A stretch of DNA of 64,000 nucleotides, from positions 5,283,488 through 5,347,487 of the forward strand of contig OZ004585.1 of NCBI GenBank assembly GCA_963924555.1, written 5' to 3'. How positions within the stretch are numbered: the first letter of the stretch is position 1; the number at the start of each line of letters is the position of its first letter. The notes under the pieces are model-generated. The model saw only the letters and a program-made list of their open reading frames with translations. It did no database searches and was not told where the DNA came from. Made by a program: the position numbers and the translations under genes. Below are positions 33,601-45,885 of this stretch, in pieces. This DNA comes from Crambe crambe (lineage: Eukaryota; Porifera; Demospongiae; Poecilosclerida; Crambeidae).

Positions 33601-36600
33601 TTGGATCAAGTTATTACATACTAAAATAGTACTACATGCACCAAAAATGAAGAGTGCCTGATGATTTTCACAGATGTTACAACCGATTTCATTCTCAAGG
33701 TAAACTGCGTTGCATCTCAAAGATCGCTTGGATTCTGTGGCTAATTTTTGTTATGAAGCTTCCTATACATATTTCTATCAAAATTACGATGAGTTTTTGT
33801 TGATTTGTATTTTACTTTTCTATATATCCACACAAGACCATGCATTCTGGAAATTCTAGAATAGATATGAACTAAAACAAATCGTAAGTTTTTAGACCTT
33901 ACCTTGTAGTTATTGTACGCAAAATATTGGCTCATTCCCATGCTTGGTTCCTGAGTTGCCGTGATTTGTCCTTTAATCATGCTAGCATGGATTTTAGATG
34001 TGCCAGAGCAGCTGCTACTATTGTGGTTTACTATCTGTTATTTTAGCTGGTAGTGTTTGTGGTTAATTAGTGCTTATAGTACCACATGCCTCAGTTACTA
34101 TGTATATCTGGATGCCTCGGCACGTAGTAAAACTTATCATTTTTGCAGAGTTATACTGAAGACTACTTTTTGCATGCACTGTCATTATTGTTTTTTTGTT
34201 GTTTTTTTTTGTTAATGCTATTCATAGTTTTTTTTAATTTTTTTTTTTAAATGAGTGAGCTTTTATGGTGGTCATAGCTATAGCATGGCTATCTTTCAGC
34301 TTTCTCAGCCTACTTGTGACTTTGTAGCTTCTGTTCTTGCTATTAAGGCTTTCTTGCAGGCTCTGCTAGATGATCTTGAGCTTTGTACCCTCTGGTCTTG
34401 CTATTTATGGCTTTCATGTTGGTTTTCTTGCTTACTTTCTGTTATTATAATATTCAGCTTTCTGCTTTCTCACAACTCGGAGTCTTAACTCGACTTTGTA
34501 GCTTCTGTTATTCGCTATTTAAGCCTCACTCTTGCGTTCATAAAATCTTGAGGTTGTACACTGCTTACCACTGCTTGCTCTCAGACAGTCGTTAACTTGC
34601 TGTTACTTTCCATACACAGTAAGGTCAAGGTCATGCGCATGCGTATAACTATTTGCGCGTGCTACTATAACGTACCACCGTGCATAGATGGTCGCCTCCA
34701 GCACTGCGCCTCGGCACTTTGGTGCCGAGGCAAAAATAGCAGACCACTTATACCATTAGCATAGTATATGTAGCAGACCCCTGAATATAATATGCAAGTA
34801 GCAGACCATAGCACATCCCTTACCAAAAAATTAGCAGACTCCTTACCACTAGCAGAATGTATACATACCCACCGTAAAAGGGTTACACTTGTAATGCTCA
34901 TTAAATATACACTGTTAATCGTACAGAAATGGAAAAAAAATGTGGAGGGGAAGAGGCATGCTGTGTGTTCCAAAAAAGGAAACAAAAAACAACGAAAAAC
35001 AATAACAAAAAAACAAAAACAAAAAACAAAACAAAAAACAACAACAAAAAAACAACAAAAAACAAACAAAAATAAATGAACAAAAAAAAAACAAAATAAT
35101 GGTAGCTGTGCTTAGTGCCATGCGCTTTAACTTACCTACATACACTCCATACACAACAGCCGAGGACAAAAAGGCTCCAAGGAACTGGGCAATCCAATAG
35201 GGTATCACCTATTATTATAAGAAAGGAAGAAAGAAAGAAAGGGGGGGGGGGAGAGAAGGAGAGACAAAGGAGGAGCAAAGAAAACTCATAAGCAATTGCT
35301 ATTTCTCCAAAGTTTCAATGCTGATACACACTAACATGGCTACAAAATAGAATCTTCTTTGGTGAAAATCAATCCTATATGTATAATTCAAAAGGGAGAA
35401 GTTATTGGGTATGTGGTATCTACTTCTCTTGCATCAGTAGGAGGCAAAGCATTGTGGTGTTCAGAGAGCTAATTAAGGGACATGTACAATCTAAAAGTGA
35501 TGTTGGCCATCAGACTCCATCCATAAGACAAATATGAGGAAACAATATCTTTATGTGGGTGTGCCTATGTCATGTGATTAGCTATTAGCAACTATGAATC
35601 TTATTCTATCTAGTGTGTGTGAAACTAACCATGATCCAACGAGTCTTCCCTCGCAAAGCCATACCAAAGGTGACTGCAGGGTTCATATGAGCACCAGTGA
35701 CACCCCCTGCGATGTAGGCCCCGATCATCAGGCCAATGGCATAGCCAATATTGACTGTCAGAAATGTCCCATTGTTGGAGCTGCTCAGTACAAACTGAGC
35801 AATAGCTCCATTGCCTACGGTCTGCACAAGGAAAGAAAACAAGTATTATAGACCGTTTAGGTTGGGCTTATCATGAGAAGCCGTCATGTTGGTGCTAAAT
35901 ATTATATTAGTTTGCACTTCAGGAAGCTCTTGCCACTTGTGAATAACAACTAGTTAATGCTAAACTGCTAAACTGGTAAAATGACACCAGCTTGCCTGTG
36001 TTTGCACAGGAGACTTCACACCTGCAGATCTGCCCTTCAGATCAGTTACATTGCTATGGGTCTATAGACCTATTGCATCTTCTGTATTAAACATTCTCTT
36101 GACACCATGTTAAAGTACAAGATACTCCTGCAGCCAATCAGTTTGATTGCAATGGGCTATTGCATCTAATGTTGTTAAAGTACAAGATACTCCTGCTGAG
36201 TTGGTATAGGCTTCAGATCTGCCCTTCAGCAGATCAGTTTGATTGCAATCGGCTATTGCATCTAATGTATCAGCCTGTTAAAATACAAGATATTCCTATA
36301 TTTAATAGCTACAAGCTCATAGTTGCCAAAGTAGGCTCACTTGCAAGGGAGAGACAAACTGTTGAGCCTACTGAGGGACTTCTACATAGCTAATTATGTC
36401 ACAATGAAATTTTGAAGTGTGGCTGATGATAAACTCACCACAAGAATGAATGTTGCCAGAAATTCTGCCATGAATTCTCGTGCATGAATCAGGCGGATTC
36501 CATGAGCATATTTTTCTTTGAAGACTGCTTCTACATGCCTAGCTTTGTCCATCATCCTGCTGACACTGCTGCTGCTGCTGCTGCTTCTGCTACTGTAGGA

Positions 36601-36630
36601 TGGAGAAAACAAAGGTGTTTTTTCACTCAT
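30700..36630 (-). CDS. Aquaglyceroporin (MIP family, AQP3/7/9/10-like)
   Basis: Six exons, minus strand: 36630-36439, 35821-35630, 35208-35136, 32997-32831, 32121-31904, 30880-30700. All phases agree and give 340 residues. Serine-rich cytosolic N-terminus, then TM1 (EFMAEFLATFILV); first pore motif HMNPAVTFG in exon 2; ATYPQPHLSLANGFLDQ in exon 4, typical of the extracellular loop of glycerol-type channels; second pore motif NPARDFSPR in exon 5, where D after NPAR marks the aquaglyceroporin branch; HWWWVPIVAPMVG forms TM6 in exon 6; acidic C-terminus ends QIDYES. It should conduct water, glycerol and similar small solutes across the plasma membrane. Its start lies about 220 bp from the 5' end of the divergent VWA8 gene. 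Partial copies of its exons occur at 837-1742 and 30,380-30,517. Confidence 0.96.
31552..31900. other. Aquaglyceroporin intron 5 segment
   Basis: Contains a short (GT)n at about 31,717-31,738. This intron interval is the part missing, together with exon 5, from the broken duplicate at 837-1742. Confidence 0.6.
32122..32830. other. Aquaglyceroporin intron 4 with G-rich tracts
   Basis: GGGT repeat at about 32,176-32,196, a 13-base G run (32,251-32,263) and a G-rich patch near 32,538-32,562. No exon or element ends recognised. Confidence 0.6.
32998..35135. other. Aquaglyceroporin intron 3, 2.1 kb
   Basis: Contains the element at 34,114-34,731 and a long A/C-rich tract (about 34,975-35,095) that yields open frames of low complexity only. 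No additional exon is needed: exon 3 (35136) joins exon 4 (32997) in phase as V-D-A-I-E-Q. Confidence 0.6.
34114..34731. mobile_element. Element with GCCTCGGCAC ends and a terminal hairpin
   Basis: Left end GCCTCGGCAC (34,114-34,123); right end is a perfect 10 bp stem hairpin, GCCTCGGCAC-TTTG-GTGCCGAGGC (34,708-34,731). A related copy in opposite orientation lies at 38,375-38,867 in a VWA8 intron; both share CGCCTCCAGCACTGCGCC next to the hairpin. No coding sequence. Confidence 0.7.
35215..35260. repeat. GAAA repeat followed by a G run
   Basis: AGGAAGAAAGAAAGAAAG followed by about 10 G and purine-rich sequence, in aquaglyceroporin intron 2. Confidence 0.9.
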
Positions 36631-36972
36631 TATCGCACCTTCAGTTGCTAAGAGGCTATAAAATGAAGCAAACAGTCACGTGAAATAATGATTTCTATTA
36701 CGGGAGCTACGCCCACAGTGCAAGTTAGCTTATGTGCGCGCGCGCAAGTTGTCTACCACGCGCACGCGCGAGACACGTGCTCCGCGAGACACGTGTCTTC
36801 AATTCAGTTGGCACATTTTTACTGTCGGGAAGCTGCTATTGAGATAAGACAATGGTAACTGGAAATCTAGCTCGTATTGCTTGTGTAGCCTGTATTCCTG
36901 AAGCTGATTTCATCTTGTTTTTTCTTTTTCTCTTTTTCTTTTTAGTGATTGGAAGTAGCAATTCCTTGGCAG
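36631..36972. promoter_or_regulatory. Divergent intergenic region, likely bidirectional promoter
   Basis: About 340 bp between the aquaglyceroporin start (minus) and the VWA8 start (plus). It is GC-rich in its middle (GTGCGCGCGCGCAAG, ACGCGCACGCGCGAG) and has three CACGTG motifs at 36,677-36,682, 36,774-36,779 and 36,790-36,795; the last two lie in an AGACACGTG repeat. CACGTG is the core of E-box sites for bHLH factors such as MYC, USF and TFEB. A pyrimidine tract ending TTTTTAG at 36,944 suggests that VWA8 has an untranslated first exon ending near 36,854 (AATG|GTAACT). Confidence 0.6.
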
Positions 36973-39900
36973 ATGATTCGATGCCTTGTTAATGTGAAGC
37001 CTTGTGGAGTAGCTCCCTCACCTTTGCTGAGGCGTGCATTGGCCATGTCATTCGAAGAAGACTTGGAAGGTGGTTCGATGTCCAAAAGGCTGAGGAACAT
37101 CGGCAAGCCCTTCAGATCCATTGGTGTTCACAGATTGAATTCTACTGCTGTGACTTCAAATGGTAGGTCTCATAGCTGTCTGTGTGTACATGTTGTACCG
37201 TGGTCTTCTCCTAAAGTCTATTTGCATTCATCTTGCCTCTTGATCATTCGCTATAACATAACTGCTATTAATTCTCAATTCTTAACCAAATTTCTATTTT
37301 AATGTGTCAACAGAGAGCAGATTATCTGCTCTCTCTGCTGGTGTTTTGAAATCTGAGATTTGGTTAAGAATCGAGAAAGTTACAGTGAATGATCAAGGGG
37401 GCAAGGTGAATGCAAATAGACTGGTCACTGGTCATTTTCCGACCATTTCTTGGAAAATTCATACTGAATGTCCAACCAAATCTTTATAACGACCAATCAA
37501 ATGAGTGTCTTATTTCTAGTTGAGCAATTAGTTGAGCTTAATTAGTACAGGGTTCTCCCCAGTGAAACTGATCAGAGCGGTGCTTGAATACCACATTAAA
37601 GGATTTCAATATTCTTGTGGCTATTAAAATACATTATTTTAGCCACATGAAAAAAAAAAGGGTGTCGCACCTCTCTAACACCCTTTGGGTGAGAACCCTG
37701 CAGTACTTTGATACTGAATAGCCCATAATGTACAATGCACTATCTGTCTATTGTTTGCTCATTTAGCAGGTGAATGGCTTCACATAGGAGATACAAAGGT
37801 GCTAACACTGAAACCCAAGTCTCCAGAGCTGGTTCCCACACTTTATGGTAAGTGGTGGTGTGTCCATACTAAATTCACCTAGCCCCTTGATTAATTGCTG
37901 TAACATTCACTAGTAAAGAGTGGGTAATCAGCTCTCTCTTGATGCATTAAACTAGAAATTTTGTTAAGAATTGAGAAAGTTATAGCAGTTCAAGGTGAAT
38001 GTCTGCCATAGGCCATTTACCGGGTCAAAAGGTCGAATGTCTGATTAAGATTTGCTTTGGTGTGACATCATATTGGCATAATACATCTCATTGCACTAGG
38101 AATGTAAAGAGTTGAGCAACTCTTCTCATGGTCTGACATTTTGTCAAAAGAGTTATAATCCTCACTGTATGCAAGTTTGAGAAATGATACCATTGGTATG
38201 ATAAATCAATGACATTTTATGTTTTTGGTTTTGTAGCCAAGCCTCCTTTTTCTCAAGTTATGCTGAGACATTTGAAGTGGATGCTTCAAAAGGTATGCAT
38301 GAATTGTATGGACTTCAGAACTAGATGACTGCTGGTCACTAGTCATTAATAGCTGACCAAATTTCAGTTTTTTTGCCTTGGGACCGAAGTGCCAAGGCGC
38401 AGTGCTGGAGGCAACTATGGTGGTACGTTTCACGCGCACGCGCAATGATGCATGATGATGCGTATCGAGCACGTGCATTAATCTCTAGAGCTATATATAT
38501 ATAGCTAGCTTTTCTACAGTACTAAGGACAAACAGACAGACTTAGGCCACTACGCTGGTACTTCTACACCGTGAAGGGAGTGCTGATGCTTGGCCGTCTT
38601 TGCCAACAAGTCAAGCTCATTTAATATGACATCCAGAGAACTGACTAAAAGGCAGCAGTGAACAAAAACAGCAGAGATTGCAGTGTACATGAACTAGTGA
38701 TTGTTTGAAGTGCCAAAGCTCAGAACTAAGACTGAGGCTTCCAAACAATGAGAATAACCATTCAAAACAGCAGTTTGAAAGCATTGAACAGCAAGAATAC
38801 TAGCTGTGCTCAGTGTGCATTATTTAGAATTTTTAATTAAAAAAAGATTGCATTGAAGTGCCGAGGCATTCCTAGCCTTTAAATAAAAGACTAAGATTAT
38901 GGCCAAAAATGTTGATCTGATCTTGCCCCTATGAGTGGTGCTCCCCCACTCTATTTCTCTCTTCCCTGTTACTGAATTAGTATTAGTACACTCCCAATGT
39001 TTTTAGACCCCCACTATTTGCATTCATCCTGGCTAGAACACTGCCTACGCCTTCAATGAATCCTGTGCTGAAACTGAGTGCCTAATATCTAGCTCTGGAG
39101 TTTCTGTGTTATATGTACCTATATTCTGGCTCATATATTCAGTGGATACATAGCAGATTAATAGTGTTGATTTGCAGGATGCTTTGGGTCAGGACATGTT
39201 TCTGATAGGTCACCCAGGACCGTCCAGACGTCATTTGGCCATGGCTTTCTGCGAGCTGACTCAGCGAGAGGTGGAGTATGTGAGTTTGTCAAGGGATACC
39301 ACCGAAACTGACCTCAAGCAGAGAAGGGAGATCATAAACTCAACTGTCCATTATGTGGACCAGGTCAGGCCTTTCATTTTTTTGAAGGGAGGGGCCCCAA
39401 GCATTCAAGGAGAGATATAATGGGAAAGAGGGAACGGGAACCCAAAAGCCCTGGGAAGTTGGGGCAGGACATTTTTGCAGTCAATTTTGTGAGTCTATGT
39501 ACAGCAGATTGTGCAACATGAAATCCAGAATAGCAAAACCAAAGTTTACATAGCCTCCTTTCAAATGGCTTAGGGGTTGGGCTACTTAAAGGAAGCTATG
39601 GTTTGGTGTTCTGAATTCACATGTTACAATCCACAGATGCAGCTCACCTTTGCCTTGCACAGCCAGAGGTCTTAAACCCACAAACCTTTTATTCTACTGA
39701 GTCACAGTGTACATAGACCTGGGTGATTTCTTTGAGCACAGAGTGCTTGGTCTAAAGGCTCTAGCTCTAGCAGTGGCAAAAGTGAGGAAACTAGCTGTAT
39801 ACTATCGCTCATTTGTCCTTCTGATTGTTTGCAGAGTGCTGTGCGAGCTGCTCTGGAGGGGCGAGTGCTGGTACTTGACGGGATCGAGAAGGCGGAACGG

Positions 39901-42900
39901 AACGTGCTTCCTGTGTTGAACAACCTCCTTGAGAATAGAGAGATGCAGTTAGATGATGGCCGCCTCATAGTAGCCCCGGACAGATATGATGCTCTCAAAC
40001 AGGTAACCAGATACAAAGTGAAATTACACAAGTGAAGGGGTTGGTGTCACAGTCAATGTGCAAAATAAAGAGTTTCAGGACATTTCGTCCAATCGAATCC
40101 GACATCATAATTTTGCTGGTCATTTATCTTCTTTGAGTATATCTATGAATGTGACTTCTTGAGTTGGTTCTGACAGAATGTCTGGAATTGTCTGGGCAAA
40201 GCGAAAAAATGCATGGCCAATGGCCACCCACAAGATTGCAGGCTTAAAGCTCGTATTATTTCATGAGTCTTGTCGAAATGCCATCATCTTCCAGCTTAAG
40301 CACCTAACCTATTTCTCCTATGTCAGTGTTTTCTGTAAATGGCACATCAAAGGGTATTTTTAGTAAATTAGCATTCTATGGACCACATCAAAAGGAAGAT
40401 GGACTTGGCGTACTGAGGCCCTAAGATATGCTCGGGAGAACGTTGTACATACTTTTGGACAGTCTCAGGTTGAAATCTATTCCATTTTTTAAGTAGCTGA
40501 TTTGACAAACTTACATGATGAAATTGTCCCAAACTTATGTCATGTGTTCTATAATGATTGAACTATCTCTATTAGTCAAGCGGATATGTGCACTGAAATA
40601 CAAGAATCGTTCCATTTTGGGTTACAAGTGTCAAACTTGGAATAAATAAAGATTATGATATCAGAAACAGTTTTGGAAGTGGAGCCACCTGGAAAAATGT
40701 TTTGATCTGAGAATTTTCCAGCACTTCTCATAATAACGGTTTTCGCGAAAATTAAAATTTTTGGCCACCATATACTTTCAATGCACGAAATTAAAAGTGC
40801 GAAAATATTTTATCAAACTCACAGTATTTTCTCATGCACAATAGGTAACAAATTTTCATGCACTGGGCAGCATTAGGCTCTATCCTTGCACTAGGCAGAT
40901 TCATTCATGCACTAGGCACTATAGACCGATTTCAGAGCCTATGCTATTAATTTCAGTCGACCCAAAAAATCCAGTGCAAGTTTGCAAGTATCTTGCAGTC
41001 ACGCGATGGTAGCTAATCTGGATGGCCATGAGAACCAAGCATGTCCTCCTTCACTGTCCCAGCATGGAAAGTTAAGGTTGGGAAACAAAGCTGACCTTTT
41101 GCACTGTCTGGAGAACTGCATAGAGCTGAATGATAAACCAGAAGCAGGGTAACTACAAAAATAAGCTCATTGCTCATAATTAAAATACCTCACCCACATG
41201 CAGGTTTCACTTGTCATTTATCCCACTAGTTGTAAAATCATAATTATAAAATCTTCTAATCTACCAGTCAGTTTCTGTGGATAGATGCTAACAATTTGCT
41301 TTCTTGGTGAAGCATATGTCACGGATGGTGATTACCAAGCAGATAGTTACTACAAGTGGTTCTGAAGTTTGTGCATCCCTACACAGGACACCAATGGTTT
41401 GCCCTGGGCCCCCTTGTGACTATGAGGAGGCTGATACACGGATCAGCACCTGTTAATAAGGGCTACAAGAAGATCCAGATGAGGATGTAGGTGTGCTGGA
41501 GCGATTCACTATCCTGCTTTATCAAAATTGATGAAGCTCACCGAGAATTGTTCACCCATGGATAGATAATGCAGGGCTGGATCTAGGGGTGGGGTTGAGG
41601 GGCCCCTTTTTGTTCCCAAGCTATTATGAAAATGAAATTTGACCATGCCTATATCTAGCCATGTCTATTTTTCCTTGTTTCTCCTCTAAAGTAGTCTAAT
41701 TAGAAGAGAGGACATGTTTCATGTGTGGGTTAACTAAACTAGCGGTTACTATAAAGAAAGAAACAATCTATGTATACATGACACATCCATTTTGGCTTTC
41801 ACTTTCAAGGTCACACATTGGGTAACTTAGTGCATACTAACTGTGATTTTCTTTTACGATCACACCTGTGACCATGCACGTGTCATTCAAAGATATCTTT
41901 CGGAGTGCATTGGATCGTATTTATATATTGGATAATTCAGTGCATACCAACTGTGATTTCCTGAACAATCACACCTGTGACCTTGCACATGTCACTTCGA
42001 AGATATCTTTGGCTTACATTTTCAAGGTCACACATTAGATAACTCAGTGCTTGAGTACCAGTGAATGGCCCACATGGGTCCTCCAAATAACTGTGCTCCT
42101 TCCCTCATGGTCCAGTGTTTGAGCTGTTAGTCCTGCAACCCCACCTATCTAAGAATCCTGGATATCCAGCCCTGCAATGGATGCTCTTCCTCCAACAAGA
42201 GCTGCTCAGTACATTAAAAGAGCAGTTTACCAAGGTGGACATTGCTGGGGCAAGACGTTACAAGTTTGCCTGGACATGCCAACTCCTGGAACTGGGGATG
42301 GGTTGATCCAAGGAACTGGAAACCACTGTTGGACCACACACACTACCTGTGTCTCATCCAGAGAATTGCTGCAAGAAAGGTAGCACTACAGGACAATGCA
42401 AGTGTAAAAAGGCAGCATTAGCTCTGTGCCAATGTGGTGGAGCCTGAACCAGGCAAGATTTAGTTTCTCTAAGCATGGTTCTGCCATAGAATATCTACTT
42501 TGCAGCTCTAATACTTTGAATGAGTTCAAACCTTTAGTTACAATTGACCAAAATAATTTTCGCATTTTGCATTGAAAATATATAGTGAGCGAATTTTTAA
42601 TTTTTGCGAAAACTGTTATTATGAAATGCTGGAAAATCCAGATCAAACATTTTTGCTGGTGGCTCCACTTCCAAAACTGTTTGATACCATAATCTTTATT
42701 TATACCAAGTTTGACACTTGTAACCCAAAGGGGAATGATTTTTCTTCACATATCTAGCCTGACTATATAGCAAATTTGCCACTAGTAGTCAAAAAATTAC
42801 CACGTACTTGGGAGGCCTTTGATACTCGTATCATAGCTTCTATGGTGAATGTACTATTGGATTTCAAAAAGGTCGGCTGTAAAAAGTGTCATTTTTTATA

Positions 42901-45834
42901 GTCTACCTTTTGAAATTCACCCATTCAAAGCATGGAAGCTTATCAAAGGCCTCCCAAGTATGTGATTTTTTTAACCACTGAGGTCATGTCGGGTCTTCCA
43001 TATGTAAAGTTGTCACTAAGTATACCCATCGGAAAGCTCCCAAAGAGAACTCTCTTTTGAGATGCTAAATCAGTGCAGTGTTGTTATGATGCATGTATGG
43101 GGCTCACAATAACCAGTCAATTTGTCTGACCAATTTTATATTTCCGGACAGTAATAGCAGGGTTCACAGTAGCACTCTATTATTGTCCAGACAGGATTAT
43201 CTAATAGCAGTTTTAAAAGTATAACTATCAGGGTTTCTTTAAGGGGGGGGTAGGAGGCCCCCCCTGGGATAGCTATACAACAAGCCTTCTACTCTTCCTA
43301 TTAATGCTTTGTTAGCTAAGCATGGCTGAGCCTCCTAAGAGCCATTTTGACAAGCAAAGAATTTCTGGGGAATAGGTACCAGCTCTAAAGGTAACTTTTA
43401 TAGGCATAGAGCTGGTATGGCACACATATTGATAGGTGCAGGTATGGCACACATATTGATATGTGCAGGTATGGCACACATATTGATAGGTGCAGGTATG
43501 GCACACATATTGATAGGTGCAGGTAATGACAATACATAAGTAGGCGTGAAAGGGTGTGGAAAGTGGGCATGGTCAGGCCAAAAAATTTTTTTCGTGCACT
43601 TGACTACCCCCATAATTATTTGGCATAACCTCCCCCTTGGGTATAATCCTGAAAGAAACCCTGGCTATAATAGAAGAATTGGTCGGACAAGGGCAGAAAA
43701 TGACCAGACAAAATTAATGAGGAAATTGATTGGATGATGTCCTGTGACCGACTGTTATTGTGGGCCCTCCTGTTGTGTGTGAGCCCTGAATGTGTACATA
43801 ATGATTATGTATCTTCTACAGGAGCATGGAGAACGTACATTGGAGCGATGGCAGATTTCTCGTGTGGATGAAAAGTTTCGAGTGATAGCACTGGGGCTTC
43901 CAGTGCCTCCGTATAAGGGGAATCCCCTTGACCCACCCCTTCGTTCCCGGTTCCAGGCCAGAACGATATTCCAGACTCCATTCCAGACACTCTATGAAGA
44001 GCTAAGAGAGAAATATGACAGCATTGATGAAAAACTGTGAGCAATCAAGTAATATTTATCTTGCCCCTTGATCATTCACTGTAACTGCTATGGATCAACA
44101 GAGAGCTGATTATCCACTCTCTCCGCTGGTGTTTTGAAATTTGGTTAGAAATCACAGTTATAGTGAATGTACAAGGGGCAAGGTGACTGCAAATAGACTT
44201 TAGTAAATTTAAAAAAAAAAAAATTCTGGGTTCTCCCCAAAGGATGTTAGAGAGGTGCAGCACCACTTCGGTGGGCTCTATGTGGTTAAATTTTAATAGC
44301 CAAAATCCTTTTATGTAGTATTCAAGCACTGCTCTGATCAGTTTCACTGGGGAGAACTCTTGAGTACATATTCTTAGAATGTCTTGGCGTGACTAAATGT
44401 GATAGTACTTGAGAAAAGGGGTCTTGTGGAGCAAAAATTCAAAACGAAGTATGTATGTTTTGTGATGGGTGTGGTTGGGTGCAATGCATAGGGTTAAGAA
44501 GCTTTCACGTCTTACAATGGCTCCCTTGATGCTTGGAATCCATTGCCATATATCCCACCTAGTACATTTATTCCTATAGGAGGGCTGGACATTAACTGTA
44601 ATACCGGCCTCCCCCAGGTGAAACTGTAATATTGGCCTCCCCCAGGCCAAGTGAAATGCATCTCTATGCCATCTATAATGGCCTCTTTTCTAAAAATTGT
44701 CTTTTCTATAGCTAGTTATTCTTTGAGATAATAAAGAGAGCATGATAGTGATGGAGCTCCCAGTATGGCAAAATCTAGTTCTGTGGAACTATCCCTTCAG
44801 CTAGCTTTGCTAGCTCTTTCTCAGTGGCACATTCAAAACGTACCGTTTCTAATTCAGCTATAGCTGTGGACTTGGGGCCAGGGAGCTGAGGAGTTCGTTG
44901 CTAACAGCATGCGCACACTCGCCAAGGAGGGCGTCAACCTTCGAGTCAGAAGTGGTTGTATAATAATGACTACAGAGGTGGGCGGAGACTCGCCAAAAGC
45001 CCCGAGTGAGACAGCTGGCCAATCCACTTGCACATGCCTAGGCGCTAGGCAGTACCTTTCGTATGGGCATACAAGGATACTCAGAGGTAGAAGTGGATTC
45101 TGCCATGATTGTTGCTATGGCTAGCTAGGTGTCTATGGTAACTGCGGTAGGATTCTAGCCAATCAGGTGGGATATATAATAGTAATAGTACGGTTGCCTT
45201 AGAAATTATGGCTGTGAACGGCCTTGGACTCGGGCCATTCACAGCCATAATTTCCTTGGCAACCGTACTATTACTTATAATAGCTCCCTTGATGCTTGGA
45301 ATCCATTGCCTAGACTGTGATTTGATATCTTCTATTGTTGCTTCTAAGTGTTCTTGACTTACCCATTCAACAATTGAAGTCGGCAAAGGATTGTCACGCT
45401 TGAATCCCACAGCGCAGTTCAATTGTAGTTAGTTAGCTAGCTAGCTTTTGTGCCACCTGGCAGCTGGCACAATTTGTTGTTTATAGCTGGCTTCTTAGAC
45501 AAAAGATCACCAAGTATGGAAATGGTCTACAAGTTTATTTGGCTGAAACAGTATCATCTGAAATGTCAAGCCTAAGAATGATACGCTCTACCAGGGTTTC
45601 ATTTAGGATTTTCGTCTTGGGGGGAAGCTCACCAATCAGAGGGTGTGGGAGGGGATGTGCCCCCTCCCACGTGAAGCCAAAAATGTTCACTAATCTGAAA
45701 TTGGTCCTTAATTACTCCCTTTGGTGACTACATGTAACAACCTTTGGTCTCCAAAGGGGGGTAGCCTTGGGGGGAAGTTGGTTACTTTGGGGGAGAAGAT
45801 CGAAGTTTGGGGGGGGGGGAAGCTTCTCCCCTGC

Positions 45835-45885
<51 letters not shown>

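Noticed and set aside
34665..35208. Minus-strand Phe-rich and plus-strand Lys/Gln-rich open frames
   Set aside because: Both are translations of an A/C-rich simple-sequence tract in an aquaglyceroporin intron. Only the 73 bp exon at 35,136-35,208 is real.
43405..43522. Regular short repeats considered as a CRISPR array
   Set aside because: Units abut without unique spacers; the context is eukaryotic.
43312..43613. Minus-strand frames with repeated CHTCTYQYV peptide
   Set aside because: By-product of a 27 bp minisatellite.
44860..45124. Open frame with AEEFVANSMRTLAKEGVNLR considered as a VWA8 exon
   Set aside because: The exon at 49,967 joins 44,036 in the right phase and matches the next part of VWA8, so no exon is needed here; the sequence does not resemble VWA8.
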